Source: Gemmatimonadota bacterium
GTDB lineage: Bacteria; Gemmatimonadota; Gemmatimonadetes; Gemmatimonadales; Gemmatimonadaceae
Assembly: GCA_021299375.1 (NCBI GenBank)
Contig: JAJTGR010000004.1
Location: 18,593 to 82,592 of the forward strand
DNA length: 64,000 nucleotides
Direction of reading: 5' to 3'
Shown: piece after piece, positions 35,427 to 43,783 of the stretch
Layout of the letters: every line of letters begins with the position of its first letter
Position numbering within the stretch: position 1 is the stretch's first letter
The notes under the pieces: model-generated
Databases searched by the model: none
Seen by the model: the letters and a program-made list of their open reading frames with translations, nothing else
Told to the model about the DNA's origin: nothing
Program-made: the position numbers and the translations under genes

Positions 35427-36827
35427 TTACGTGTGCGGCAGAAGGATGGCCAGCTCGACATAGGCGCCCGGCAGCGCCTCGGGGACATACACGCCCACCT
35501 CGCGGCTTTCCTGCAGCGAGAGCGCGCACGGCCCGGCCAGCGTCAGCTCGAAATACGCCAGGTCGGGCTTGGGGGCGAGTCCGGCGGGTGGCATGGGCAG
35601 ATGTTCCGTCGTCAGGCCGTTGAAGGCGCGCCGCACCAGTTCGAGCACGAACTTGGCGGCGCAGGTCTTCGTGAGCCGCTGTACGCGGTCGATCAGGTCC
35701 GCCGCCCCCACGTCGGCTCGCATGGCCAGGAACCAACGGGCGCCCGGTTCGAAGACCCGCGGATCGGTGAGCACCCCCGTGTGCAGCACGTCGCTCACCC
35801 GCTGCAGCGGCAGCACCAGCGCCCGCGAGGAGATCACGACGTCCAGCGAGAGGCGGAGCATGCGCTCGAGCGCATCGAACGTCTCGGTGGGCGTGTCGTG
35901 TTCGTACAGCGGCACGTCGCGCGGGTGACTCGTCATGGAGAAGGTGCACAGCGCCCCCGCCAGCCGGGCCAGCTCGGCGTACAGCCGCTCGGGGTGGGCG
36001 CGCCGCGTCAGCAGCAGGTGCCGCAGCGGGGCGTCGGCCGAGCGCACGGCGTGCAGCAGCCAGCGGGTGGCCAGCTCGTTGCCCACGTACGCCGCCGCAC
36101 CGCCGGTGGCGCCGGAGGGGGCCTGCGAAAGCGTGGCCACGAGGGCCGTGCCCTTCGCCTCCAGCAGGCTGACGATCTGGCGCGTGAGTTCGAGCAGACG
36201 TTCGCTGGCGCCGATCTGCAGGGTCGGCGGCACGAAGTCGCGATCGAGCTGGAACTGGCCGCGCCCGTCGCGGCGGATGCGCGCCAACGGTAGCGCGATG
36301 AGATCGTCGGTGAGTTCGTCGTCGAAGAGCAGGCGCAGGTCGCGCGCGGCGAAACGTACCGCCACCGGATCGCCGCCGGTCGATTCATCGGTGAGCACTT
36401 CCTCGCGCACCCGAAACCGGGTCGGCGCGCTGAACGCATCCTGCGGCACGTTGGCCGCGTCGGGACGCCATGGGGCGAGCGCGAGATACACCACATGCGT
36501 ATCCCGCGTCGGGGAGAAGCGCTCGGCCACGGCCACCGGCGCCGGGGCCTCGTCGGCATCGGGGCAATGAAACACCGTGCCATCGGGAAGCACACCGCGG
36601 GCCTGGACGAGCGCGACGGTGCCGTTGCGCAGGGCCTCCTCGTCCACGGCAATCGACGACAGGCCATGGGCGAACGGCGCCAGCACCGTGATCGTACGCG
36701 CCGTCTGTTCGTCATGGTAGCGGCGCTGCGCCTGGAAGTGCTGGGGCGTCAGGTGCATGCCGTCCTCCCAGACAACCCGGCGCGACGGTGGCGTGGTCAG
36801 GCGCACAGGCAGGACTCCGAGCGACAC
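35427..36827 (-). CDS. tssK: T6SS baseplate connector TssK, first copy
   Basis: A 466-aa protein that docks the TssEFG wedge to TssL/TssM. The N-terminal VVWEDGMHLTPQHFQAQRRYHDEQ, the DPVAVRFAARDLRLLFDDE and LPLARIRRDGRGQFQLDRDFVPPTL shoulder segments, and the C-terminal head (LAYFELTLAGP...VGVYVPEALPGAYVELAILL) are all family features. Start is GTG at 36827 without a clear ribosome site. It heads tssK-tssL-tssM and diverges, over 162 bp, from the FTxMF-repeat protein. A second, divergent TssK lies at 38865. Confidence 0.95.
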   Translation of the reverse strand: MSLGVLPVRLTTPPSRRVVWEDGMHLTPQHFQAQRRYHDEQTARTITVLAPFAHGLSSIAVDEEALRNGTVALVQARGVLPDGTVFHCPDADEAPAPVAVAERFSPTRDTHVVYLALAPWRPDAANVPQDAFSAPTRFRVREEVLTDESTGGDPVAVRFAARDLRLLFDDELTDDLIALPLARIRRDGRGQFQLDRDFVPPTLQIGASERLLELTRQIVSLLEAKGTALVATLSQAPSGATGGAAAYVGNELATRWLLHAVRSADAPLRHLLLTRRAHPERLYAELARLAGALCTFSMTSHPRDVPLYEHDTPTETFDALERMLRLSLDVVISSRALVLPLQRVSDVLHTGVLTDPRVFEPGARWFLAMRADVGAADLIDRVQRLTKTCAAKFVLELVRRAFNGLTTEHLPMPPAGLAPKPDLAYFELTLAGPCALSLQESREVGVYVPEALPGAYVELAILLPHT

Positions 36828-36989
36828 GGCGAGTGGCGAGGACGACGCAGGCGCATGGGGACGGGCGTGGCGGGAACAGCGCGATTGCGCGCGGCAGGCG
36901 GCACGTGAACAATTGAAGAATACATCCGCGTATCGGTTGTCGCGCCGTTTCCGGCGGCGCCGCGCGCCTCACCCACGGCTTCCTCCCAT
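36828..36989. promoter_or_regulatory. Divergent promoter region of tssK and the FTxMF-repeat gene
   Basis: The 162-bp gap between divergent starts contains one AT-richer island (about 36906-36935) with TTGAAG on the plus strand and TATTCT on the minus strand, possible promoter elements for both directions. No palindromic operator was seen. Confidence 0.35.
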
Positions 36990-38744
36990 ATGAGCGACGA
37001 TTTCAACGCGCGGTACCGCCTGCTCAAGTGCGTCGCGGTGGACGATGGCATCCGCACCCACAACGCCCAGGAGCTGGCCACCGGCCGCGTGGTGATGGTG
37101 CACCTGGCCGATGCCGCGGGACCCGACGAGGTCGATCGGTTGCGCGGAATGCTGGGACGCTTGGGTGGCGCCGACAAGAATCGGGTGCTGGAGACGGCGA
37201 CCCTGCCCTCAGGCTTTGCCATCGTCACCGAATTCCTGGCTGGCATGGCGTCGTTTCCGGCGTGGCTGGGGCAGCGGGCCTCGCCGTCGACAGCGGCTGA
37301 TGCGGCTGGTCCCGTGGTGCTGGGGATGCCGGAAGAGACGATCTCACCCCCGATGCCGACGCGGAGCCAGAGCGAGTCGGCGGCGCCGGTGAGTGCGCCG
37401 GTTACGGCGGCGGTTACGGCGGCGGTTACCGCGCCGACTCCACCGCCGCCGCCGGCGTCCGGAGCGTCGGAGTCTGGGGCCTTCACCTTGATGTTCGGGG
37501 CACCCGCGGTGCCGGAAGCCGCGGTGCCGGAAGCCGCGGTGCCGGAAGCCGCGGTGCCGGCACCCGTCGTAGCAGCACCCAGCGTCCCGGCACCCACCGT
37601 AGCAGCACCCAGCGTCCCGGCACCCGCAGTGCCGGACGCCGCGTGGCGCCTCGGGGAGGTTCCGGGTGTGTCGGCGGCGTCGCTGGCCCCGGCTGCGCCA
37701 CCCGTGCCTGCCCCTGGCGCCTTCACCCAGATGTTCGGGGCGCCGGCGGTGCCGACCGCGCCACCCGCCATGACGCCACCCGCCATGACGCCACCCCCCA
37801 TGACGCCGGCGCCGGCAAGCGTGGCCCCGTCCGTTCCGGTCACCCCGACCGCGCCGCCGCCGGTGGCTGCGCCGGGGGCGTTCACCCAGATGTTCGGCGC
37901 CCCCAGCGTCTCGGCCGCGCCTCCAGCCGTGCCGTACGTGGCACCGGCAGCGGTCCCACCGGCGTTGCCTGCCGCCCCCGTGCTGCCGTCACCCGAGCCG
38001 CCGCGCCCCGCCGTAGGGGAGTTCACTCGCATGTTTTCGGCGCCGAGCACCGCCGCTCCGCTGCCGCAGTCGGTGCCTCCGTCGCCGGTGGTGCCGGCGG
38101 CGCCGGCCTCCCCGCCGTTCGGGGCGTCCCCCATGGGAGGGCTCTCCATGGGAGGCCTCCCCGCGAGCGGTCTCCCCACGCCGGTGACCCCCCCTTCGTG
38201 GCCGGCATCGTCACCGCCCCCGATCGGTGCGCCATTGAGTGCCGCGGGAGCTGCCCCGTCGCCACTGTTCGGTGGCGCACCAGTGGCTGGCAGCGCGCCG
38301 GCGCCTCTCGCGGTGCCGCCGATGGCGCCCGCCCCCGCCACGCCGCCGCTTGCCCCACCGATCACGGCTGCGGCACCTGGCATGCCCGGCGGGCCGGCCA
38401 TCGTGCCGCCGCCAATCTTCGCGCGCGACGCGGGCACCACGCCGCTGTCACCGATGGGCGGCGCCATGGCGCCATCCGCCTCGGCCGGCCCAAGCGACTT
38501 CACCCGCATGATCAGCAAGGCCCCAGCCCCCGTCGTGCCCGAGCCCAAGGCCCCGGAGCCGGTGGCCTCCAGCCTCTCCCCCGCGGCCGCCAAGCGGACC
38601 ATCCCCCTGGGCCTGATCCTCGTGATCAACGCCGTCCTGATCGCGGCCGTGCTGCTCATCGTACTCGTCCTGCGTCGCCCCACCCCGACCGTACCCGCCG
38701 CGCCCGCCGTGCCCACCGCGCCCGCCACATCCCCCGCCCCCTAG
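36990..38744 (+). CDS. T6SS-linked Pro/Ala-rich membrane protein with truncated kinase-like N-lobe and five FTxMF motifs
   Basis: A 584-aa protein, family not recognised. Residues 5-95 read like the N-lobe of a Ser/Thr kinase (YRLLKCVAVDDGIRTHNAQE, GRVVMVHLA where the catalytic Lys of VAIK would be His, then a helix and FAIVTEFLAG as the hinge), but no C-lobe follows. Residues 100-535 are a low-complexity Pro/Ala linker with five copies of a short motif: GAFTLMFGAP (163-172), GAFTQMFGAP (243-252 and 296-305), GEFTRMFSAP (343-352) and DFTRMISKAP (503-512). A single membrane helix (about 540-561) and a short tail end it, so the N-part is cytoplasmic. Placed between the two tssK genes. A scaffold or regulator binding a T6SS partner through the repeated motif is inferred. 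Confidence 0.7.
   Translation: MSDDFNARYRLLKCVAVDDGIRTHNAQELATGRVVMVHLADAAGPDEVDRLRGMLGRLGGADKNRVLETATLPSGFAIVTEFLAGMASFPAWLGQRASPSTAADAAGPVVLGMPEETISPPMPTRSQSESAAPVSAPVTAAVTAAVTAPTPPPPPASGASESGAFTLMFGAPAVPEAAVPEAAVPEAAVPAPVVAAPSVPAPTVAAPSVPAPAVPDAAWRLGEVPGVSAASLAPAAPPVPAPGAFTQMFGAPAVPTAPPAMTPPAMTPPPMTPAPASVAPSVPVTPTAPPPVAAPGAFTQMFGAPSVSAAPPAVPYVAPAAVPPALPAAPVLPSPEPPRPAVGEFTRMFSAPSTAAPLPQSVPPSPVVPAAPASPPFGASPMGGLSMGGLPASGLPTPVTPPSWPASSPPPIGAPLSAAGAAPSPLFGGAPVAGSAPAPLAVPPMAPAPATPPLAPPITAAAPGMPGGPAIVPPPIFARDAGTTPLSPMGGAMAPSASAGPSDFTRMISKAPAPVVPEPKAPEPVASSLSPAAAKRTIPLGLILVINAVLIAAVLLIVLVLRRPTPTVPAAPAVPTAPATSPAP
37509..37803 (+). repeat. In-frame minisatellites in the linker
   Basis: Three short tandem arrays lie inside the coding region. 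A 15-bp unit encoding VPEAA occurs three times (37509-37555). A 30-bp unit encoding VAAPSVPAPT-like sequence occurs twice (about 37570-37630). A 15-bp unit encoding MTPPA occurs three times (about 37768-37803). They suggest slippage-driven length variation of the linker while the FTxMF motifs stay intact. Confidence 0.75.
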
Positions 38745-38866
38745 CTCGCGCCGTCTAGCTCGCGCCGTTTAGCCCGCGCCGTCCAGCTCGCGCCGTTTAG
38801 CTCGCGCCGTCTAGCTCGCGCCGTTTAGCCCGCGCCGTCCAGCCCGCGCCGTCCAGCTCGCGCCCT
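38742..38866. repeat. 14-bp tandem array spanning a convergent stop-to-stop junction
   Basis: Eight full and one partial copy of yAGCyCGCGCCGTy run without interruption from the TAG stop codon of the FTxMF protein (38742-38744) to the stop codon of the second tssK (38865-38867, minus strand). Most units carry TAG, and three junctions read CTAG, a stop on both strands; the 14-base period shifts frame each unit. The whole junction is therefore the array. Confidence 0.92.
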
Positions 38867-40211
38867 ACCGCAACACAATCACCAGTTCAAACCGCGCGTC
38901 CACCAGTTCTGCCGGCACGTACACGGCGAGATTCCGGGCTCGGGCGATCGCGTCCCACGCCGCGCCGGCCTTCCGGACCGCGAAGTACTGAAAGTCGAGC
39001 TTCACCGGTACCGCCGGCGGCGGCGCCGACACGTGGGCCAGTTCGATCCCCGGCAGCGCCTGACGGATGAGCGTGTCCACCACGTCCGCCGAGCCCACCT
39101 TGCACCCCTGCAGCACCTTCGGGATGAGCTCCTGCTGACGCAGCGGGGCACTCACCGCGAGGAACCACTGCGGGGCATCCAGCCACCCCGCCTGCTCCAC
39201 GGCGGCCGCGTGCAGCGTGGGCCGCACCGCCTTGAGCGGCACCGACACCGCGGCGTCCACCACCGCGCCGTCGAGCAATTCGAACAGCCGTCGCTCCAAC
39301 TCGGTGAAGCAGGGGCCGAGGCGCAGATGGTCATACGCCGGCAGGGTGCGCGCATCGGCGCCCGTGGAAAACGCCGACAACGCGCCGACCAGCGCCAGCA
39401 TCGCTTCCCAGAGCGCCGAGGGATGTCCGCAGCGGACGTCCTGGAGGTGCCGCAGCGCCGGCAGATGGGTGTTGACGGTGTAGAGGAGCCAGAAGCTCCC
39501 GACATCGGCCACCGAGAAGTCTGCCAGGTCCTGATTGCGCTGGCGCCGGCTGCCGGCCAGCGATGCGCTGCGGGCCGACAGGCGCTCCACGAGGCGTCGC
39601 ATGAGCCCGGACAGCGCCTCACTGGCCGTCAGGTCGAGCAGCGGTGGTACGAACGTATGGTCGAGCGAGAGTTCACCGCTGGCACTGCGCTCCACGCGGG
39701 CGATCGGCATGGCCGTATACCCCTCGAGACTCTCGCCCTCGAGCACCAGGCGCAGCGTCGGCGGGGCCACCTGAATGGGGCGCTCCGTCATCCCGGTGGT
39801 TTCGTCGCGGGCCAGCTGCTCATCGGCCTGCCAGCGGGTCAGCACCGCATCGCCGGCCCGAGCCACGTTGCGGGCACCGGGGCGATACTCAGGGACGACC
39901 AGATAGACGAGCAGCGTCCGCTGATCGGGGCCGAATGCGGTCGTGACGTCCTTGGGCGGCGGGGTCGGCCCGCCCAGTGGGGCATCGAAGAGCAACCCGT
40001 CGGGAAACCGTCCGGCGACGGCATGCACGACCAGGGTGCCACCCCCGAGGGCGTCGCGATCGATGGCCAGCTGCGAGAACCCCCAGGCACAGAACGCGAG
40101 CGTCCCCACCTGAAAGGCCAGCGCTTCCTCGTGATGGCGATCCTGCGCCTGCAGGTGCTGCGGGGTGAGCAGCACCCCTTTCGACCAGAGTACCGGGGGC
40201 AAGTGACGCAT
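38865..40211 (-). CDS. tssK2: T6SS baseplate connector TssK, second copy
   Basis: A 448-aa TssK homologue: PPVLWSKGVLLTPQHLQAQDRHHEE at the N-terminus, TLRLVLEGESLEGYTAMPIARVERSASGELSLDHTFVPPLL in the shoulder and FQYFAVRKAGAAWDAIARARNLAVYVPAELVDARFELVIVL in the head. It differs greatly from the copy at 35427, so this is an old paralogue rather than a recent duplication. The start is ATG 40211 (the frame extends to TTG 40217). It is transcribed divergently from tssB and convergently with the FTxMF protein. It may form mixed TssK trimers or replace the first copy. Confidence 0.92.
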   Translation of the reverse strand: MRHLPPVLWSKGVLLTPQHLQAQDRHHEEALAFQVGTLAFCAWGFSQLAIDRDALGGGTLVVHAVAGRFPDGLLFDAPLGGPTPPPKDVTTAFGPDQRTLLVYLVVPEYRPGARNVARAGDAVLTRWQADEQLARDETTGMTERPIQVAPPTLRLVLEGESLEGYTAMPIARVERSASGELSLDHTFVPPLLDLTASEALSGLMRRLVERLSARSASLAGSRRQRNQDLADFSVADVGSFWLLYTVNTHLPALRHLQDVRCGHPSALWEAMLALVGALSAFSTGADARTLPAYDHLRLGPCFTELERRLFELLDGAVVDAAVSVPLKAVRPTLHAAAVEQAGWLDAPQWFLAVSAPLRQQELIPKVLQGCKVGSADVVDTLIRQALPGIELAHVSAPPPAVPVKLDFQYFAVRKAGAAWDAIARARNLAVYVPAELVDARFELVIVLR

Positions 40212-40345
40212 ACCCAAACGTATGCGCGAGTCGGGAGGATGGTCAGAGGTTACGGCTCTGTCCGCTTTCCCAGCCTCGGAAGATGGAGCGTGTGTCGGGA
40301 CCGTAACGCGTCAGCCCCGTGTCATCACGCCATCGTGAAGTTGTC

Positions 40346-40374
40346 TTGACATGCACGATGCCCGACGATCACTT
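40346..40374 (+). promoter_or_regulatory. Possible promoter of the tssB operon
   Basis: A consensus -35 hexamer TTGACA at 40346-40351 lies 78 bp before the tssB ATG. At 17-base spacing the -10 position reads TCACTT, a poor match, so an activator or alternative sigma factor may be needed. This is the only promoter-like site seen ahead of the 14-kb plus-strand operon. Confidence 0.4.
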
Positions 40375-40428
40375 GGATCCTTCTCACGTGCAGTCTCACC
40401 GTCAGGCTCATCCGCGCCGGAGTGAAGT

Positions 40429-40935
40429 ATGGCCGACAGTACCCAAAAGAAACTGGAGCGCGTCCGTCCGCCCCGTATCCAGATCTCGTACGAGGTGGAG
40501 ACCGGCGGCGCCATCGAAATGAAGGAGCTCCCGTTCCTCATGGGCGTTCTCGGCGATTTCAGCGGCAACCCCGCCGAACCGCTCCCGCGGCTCAAGGACC
40601 GCAAGTTCGTCGAGATCACCCCCGACAACTTCGACGACACGCTGGCCAGCATGAAGCCGCGCCTGCAGTTCTCGGTCGAGAACAAGCTGAGCGAAGATCC
40701 GGATGCCCCGAAGCTCGGCATCGAACTCAACTTCCGCAGCATGGACGACTTCTCGCCCGACGCGGTCGCCCAGCAGGTCAAGCCGCTGCGCGAACTGCTC
40801 GAGCTGCGCACCGAGCTCGCCAACCTGCGGGCCAATCTGCAGACCAACGAGAAGCTCGACGAAGTGCTGCAGGACACCCTTGGCGACGCCGACAAGATGG
40901 CCAAGCTGAAGGCCGAACTCGGACTGGAGAGCTGA
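40429..40935 (+). CDS. tssB: T6SS contractile sheath small subunit TssB (VipA)
   Basis: A 168-aa sheath subunit. PPRIQISYEVETGGAIEMKELPFLMGVLGDFSG is the family's opening strand set; RKFVEITPDNFDDTLASMKPRL and LNFRSMDDFSPDAVAQQVKPLRELLELRTELANLRANLQTNEKLDEVLQ are typical. It forms the sheath heterodimer with TssC, three bases downstream. A GGAG ribosome site sits six bases before the ATG. Confidence 0.97.
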   Translation: MADSTQKKLERVRPPRIQISYEVETGGAIEMKELPFLMGVLGDFSGNPAEPLPRLKDRKFVEITPDNFDDTLASMKPRLQFSVENKLSEDPDAPKLGIELNFRSMDDFSPDAVAQQVKPLRELLELRTELANLRANLQTNEKLDEVLQDTLGDADKMAKLKAELGLES

Positions 40936-40938
40936 CCC

Positions 40939-42417
40939 ATGGCCGATCCGACCAAGGCCGCCGCGCAGGCCGTCACCACCGACGCCGAACTCTCGCTGCT
41001 CGACCAGATCGTCGAGCAGGGCAAGCTCGGCAAGGATGCCGAGGCGAAGTCGAAGGGCAAGGACCTCGTCAAGCGCTTCGTGAGCGAGGTGCTCGAGGGC
41101 GCCATCACGATCAACCGTGATACCGAGACGATGATCAACGCGCGCATCGCGCAGATCGATCATCTCCTGTCGCTCCAGCTCAACGAGATCCTGCACCACC
41201 CCGAGTTCCAGAAGCTCGAGGGCTCGTGGCGCGGCCTGCAGTACCTGCTCAAGCAGAGCGAGACGGGCACCATGCTCAAGATCAAGGTGCTCAACGTCTC
41301 CAAGAAGGACCTGCTCCGCGACCTGCAGCGCGCCCCGGAGTTCGACCAGAGCGCGCTCTTCAAGAAGGTGTACGAGGAGGAGTACGGCGTCTTCGGCGGC
41401 ACGCCCTTCGGCGCGCTGGTGGGCGACTACTATTTCGACAAGAGCGGACAGGACATCGAGCTGCTCGAGAAGGTCTCGCAGGTGGCGGCGGCGGCGCACG
41501 CCCCGTTCATCAGCGCCGCCTCGCACGAGATGCTCAACCTCGAGACGTGGGCCGACCTCGACACGCCGCGCGACCTCGCCAAGATCTTCGACAGCACCGA
41601 GTACGCCAAGTGGAAGGGCTTCCGCAACAGCGAGGACTCCCGCTACGTGGCCCTCACCGCGCCGCGCGTGCTGGCCCGTGAGCCGTACGGCAGCGCCACC
41701 GTGCCCATCGAGGCCTTCAACTACGAAGAGCGCGTCGACGGCACCAACCACGACCACTACTGCTGGACGAACGCCGCCTACTCCATGGCGGCCAACATCA
41801 ACAAGGCGTTCGCGCTGTATGGCTGGTGCGCGTCCATCCGCGGCGTGGAGAGCGGCGGCCTGGTCGAGGGGCTGCCGGTGCACAACTTCCGCACCGAGTC
41901 GGGCGAGATCGCCATGAAGTGCCCGACCGAGGTGCAGATCACCGACCGGCGCGAAAAGGAACTCGCCGATCTCGGCTTCGCCCCGCTCGTGCACCAGAAG
42001 GGCACCGACAACGCCGCGTTCTTCTCGGTGCAGTCGGCGCAGAAGGCCAAGGTGTACGACGACCCCAAGGCGTCGGCCAGCGCGCGCATGTCGGCGCAGC
42101 TGCCGTACATCTTCGCGACGTCCCGCTTCGCGCATTACCTCAAGGTCATGATGCGCGACAAGATCGGCGGCTACACGTCACGCAGCCAGATCGACGCGTT
42201 CCTCAACAAGTGGATCCAGAATTACGTGGCGCCGACGGACGCGCCGGGCATGGTCAAGGCCAAGCGCCCGCTCTCCGAAGCGCGCATCGATGTCGTCGAG
42301 GTGGCAGGAAAGCCGGGCGTGTTCCGCGCCGTGGCGTTCCTCAAGCCGCACTATCAGCTCGACGAACTGGCGGTGTCCATGCGCCTGGTGGCGGAGCTGC
42401 CGCCGCCGGCCGCGTGA
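40939..42417 (+). CDS. tssC: T6SS contractile sheath large subunit TssC (VipB)
   Basis: A 492-aa sheath subunit with hallmark segments: INARIAQIDHLLSLQLNEILHHPEFQKLEGSWRGLQYL, LKIKVLNVSKKDLLRDL, FGALVGDYYF, EDSRYVALTAPRVLAREPYG, HDHYCWTNAAYSMAANINKAFALYGWCASIRGVESGGLVEGLPVH, and the C-terminal handshake region. Normal length. The C-terminus (VSMRLVAELPPPAA) interlocks with the next sheath ring. An 83-bp gap without clear promoter precedes hcp. Confidence 0.97.
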   Translation: MADPTKAAAQAVTTDAELSLLDQIVEQGKLGKDAEAKSKGKDLVKRFVSEVLEGAITINRDTETMINARIAQIDHLLSLQLNEILHHPEFQKLEGSWRGLQYLLKQSETGTMLKIKVLNVSKKDLLRDLQRAPEFDQSALFKKVYEEEYGVFGGTPFGALVGDYYFDKSGQDIELLEKVSQVAAAAHAPFISAASHEMLNLETWADLDTPRDLAKIFDSTEYAKWKGFRNSEDSRYVALTAPRVLAREPYGSATVPIEAFNYEERVDGTNHDHYCWTNAAYSMAANINKAFALYGWCASIRGVESGGLVEGLPVHNFRTESGEIAMKCPTEVQITDRREKELADLGFAPLVHQKGTDNAAFFSVQSAQKAKVYDDPKASASARMSAQLPYIFATSRFAHYLKVMMRDKIGGYTSRSQIDAFLNKWIQNYVAPTDAPGMVKAKRPLSEARIDVVEVAGKPGVFRAVAFLKPHYQLDELAVSMRLVAELPPPAA

Positions 42418-42500
42418 CCCCGCTCCTGCCTCACCGGTAGTCGCCACCGTTCCGCATCAGTCCACGCAGTCCACCCCTTTCCATTCGGAGCACTTGTACC

Positions 42501-42998
42501 ATGGCCTTTAACGCGTACCTCAAGATCGAAGGCATCGACGGCGAAGCCACCCAGAAGGGCATGGAGAAGGCGATCGAGATCCACTCGTTCAGCTGGGGCG
42601 CCTCCAACCCCTCGAGCATGGGCCCCGGCAGCTCCGGGCATGGCTCGGGCCGCGTCAGCATCTCCGATTTCAGTGCCATGAAGAAGTCCGAGGTCTCCTC
42701 CGCCAAGCTGTTCAATTACTGTTGCGAAGGCACCGCGATCCCCACGATCACGATGCACCTCCTCAAGGCCGGCGGCAAGGACACGACCGTGGAGTTCCTG
42801 AAGTACACGTTCTCGGACTGCGTCATCACATCGATCCAGTGGAGCGGCGCGGCGGGCGGTGACGACCAGCCCACCGAGAGCCTCTCCATCGCCTTCAGGA
42901 AAATCGAGATCGACTACATGCAGCAGACCACCAAGGACCAGAAGGGCAAGAAGGCCGGCCTGGCCGCGTGGGACATCGCCCTGAACTCCGCCAACTGA
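42501..42998 (+). CDS. hcp: T6SS tube protein Hcp (TssD)
   Basis: A 165-aa protein forming the hexameric inner tube and carrying small effectors. MAFNAYLKIEGIDGEATQKGMEKAIEIHSFSWGASNP is the standard opening; the VSISDFSAMKKSEVSSAKLFNYCCEGTAIPTITMHLLKAGG and FLKYTFSDCVITSIQWSGAAGGDDQPTESLSIAFRKIEIDY segments complete the beta barrel. Slightly long C-terminal tail (QTTKDQKGKKAGLAAWDIALNSAN). Single copy in the window. Confidence 0.97.
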   Translation: MAFNAYLKIEGIDGEATQKGMEKAIEIHSFSWGASNPSSMGPGSSGHGSGRVSISDFSAMKKSEVSSAKLFNYCCEGTAIPTITMHLLKAGGKDTTVEFLKYTFSDCVITSIQWSGAAGGDDQPTESLSIAFRKIEIDYMQQTTKDQKGKKAGLAAWDIALNSAN

Positions 42999-43013
42999 GG
43001 CCACGGTCGCGCC

Positions 43014-43715
43014 ATGGCATCCGCGCAGCAGTTGTACGCCGCCGGCCAGCTTGGCGCGGCCATCGAGGCGTTGGGCATCGAGTTGCGGGGCAACCCCACC
43101 GATGCCCAGCGTCGCGCGTTTCTCTTCGAGCTGCTCACGTTCTCGGGTGACTGGGCCCGGGCTGAGAAGCAGCTCGACGTGCTCGCCAAGGCCGGCAACA
43201 TGGCCGAGGCGGGCGCGATGCAGTTCAAGGCCGCCATCACCGCCGAGCGCGTGCGCGAGCACATGTTCGACACCGGCGACTTTCCGGCGGAACCGGCGCC
43301 CGCGCCGGTCGCCGGTACCCTCAACGGCACCCCGTTCTCCAGCATTGAGGACGCCGATCCTCGCCTCGGCGCCCGCCTCGAGGTCATCGCTGGCGGCCGC
43401 TATCTCTGGATCCCGTTCGCGCACCTGGCCTCGGTGACCATGGCGGCACCGAGCAAGCTGCGCGACCTGCACTGGGGCACCGCGCAGCTACGCACCGGTC
43501 CCTCGGTTCGCGATCTCGAATTGGGCGAAGTCCTGCTGCCGGCCATCACGCCGGCCGCTTGGCGTGCCACCGACGACGAGCTCCGCCTCGGCCGGGCGAC
43601 CGACTGGGAGGAAACTCCCGACGGTGACTTCATTCCAGTCGGGCAGAAGCTGCTGCGCGTGGACGATCGCCTGGTGCCCCTGCTCGACGTGCGCGAACTG
43701 CACATCACGTCGTGA
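43014..43715 (+). CDS. tagJ: T6SS accessory protein TagJ (ImpE family)
   Basis: A 233-aa protein of the ImpE/TagJ family: an N-terminal TPR-like helical part (LYAAGQLGAAIEALGIELRGNPTDAQRRAFLFELLTFSGDWARAEKQLDVL), then a beta domain (SSIEDADPRLGARLEVIAGGRYLWIPFAHLASV and LRDLHWGTAQLRT). TagJ binds the TssB N-terminus in systems that carry it and may tune ClpV-driven sheath recycling. It starts 15 bases after hcp. Its presence marks the TagJ-bearing T6SS class. Confidence 0.9.
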   Translation: MASAQQLYAAGQLGAAIEALGIELRGNPTDAQRRAFLFELLTFSGDWARAEKQLDVLAKAGNMAEAGAMQFKAAITAERVREHMFDTGDFPAEPAPAPVAGTLNGTPFSSIEDADPRLGARLEVIAGGRYLWIPFAHLASVTMAAPSKLRDLHWGTAQLRTGPSVRDLELGEVLLPAITPAAWRATDDELRLGRATDWEETPDGDFIPVGQKLLRVDDRLVPLLDVRELHITS

Positions 43716-43783
43716 TCCTGTCGGGCGCGCGGTGATGCGCCGCGTCCGGCCCGGTCCTGCTTTCCATCGGTCGTTCCCCAGGC

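Noticed and set aside
38742..38866. CRISPR array
   Set aside because: Period of 14 bases with no spacers and no cas genes; a minisatellite. The same applies to 12121-12270.
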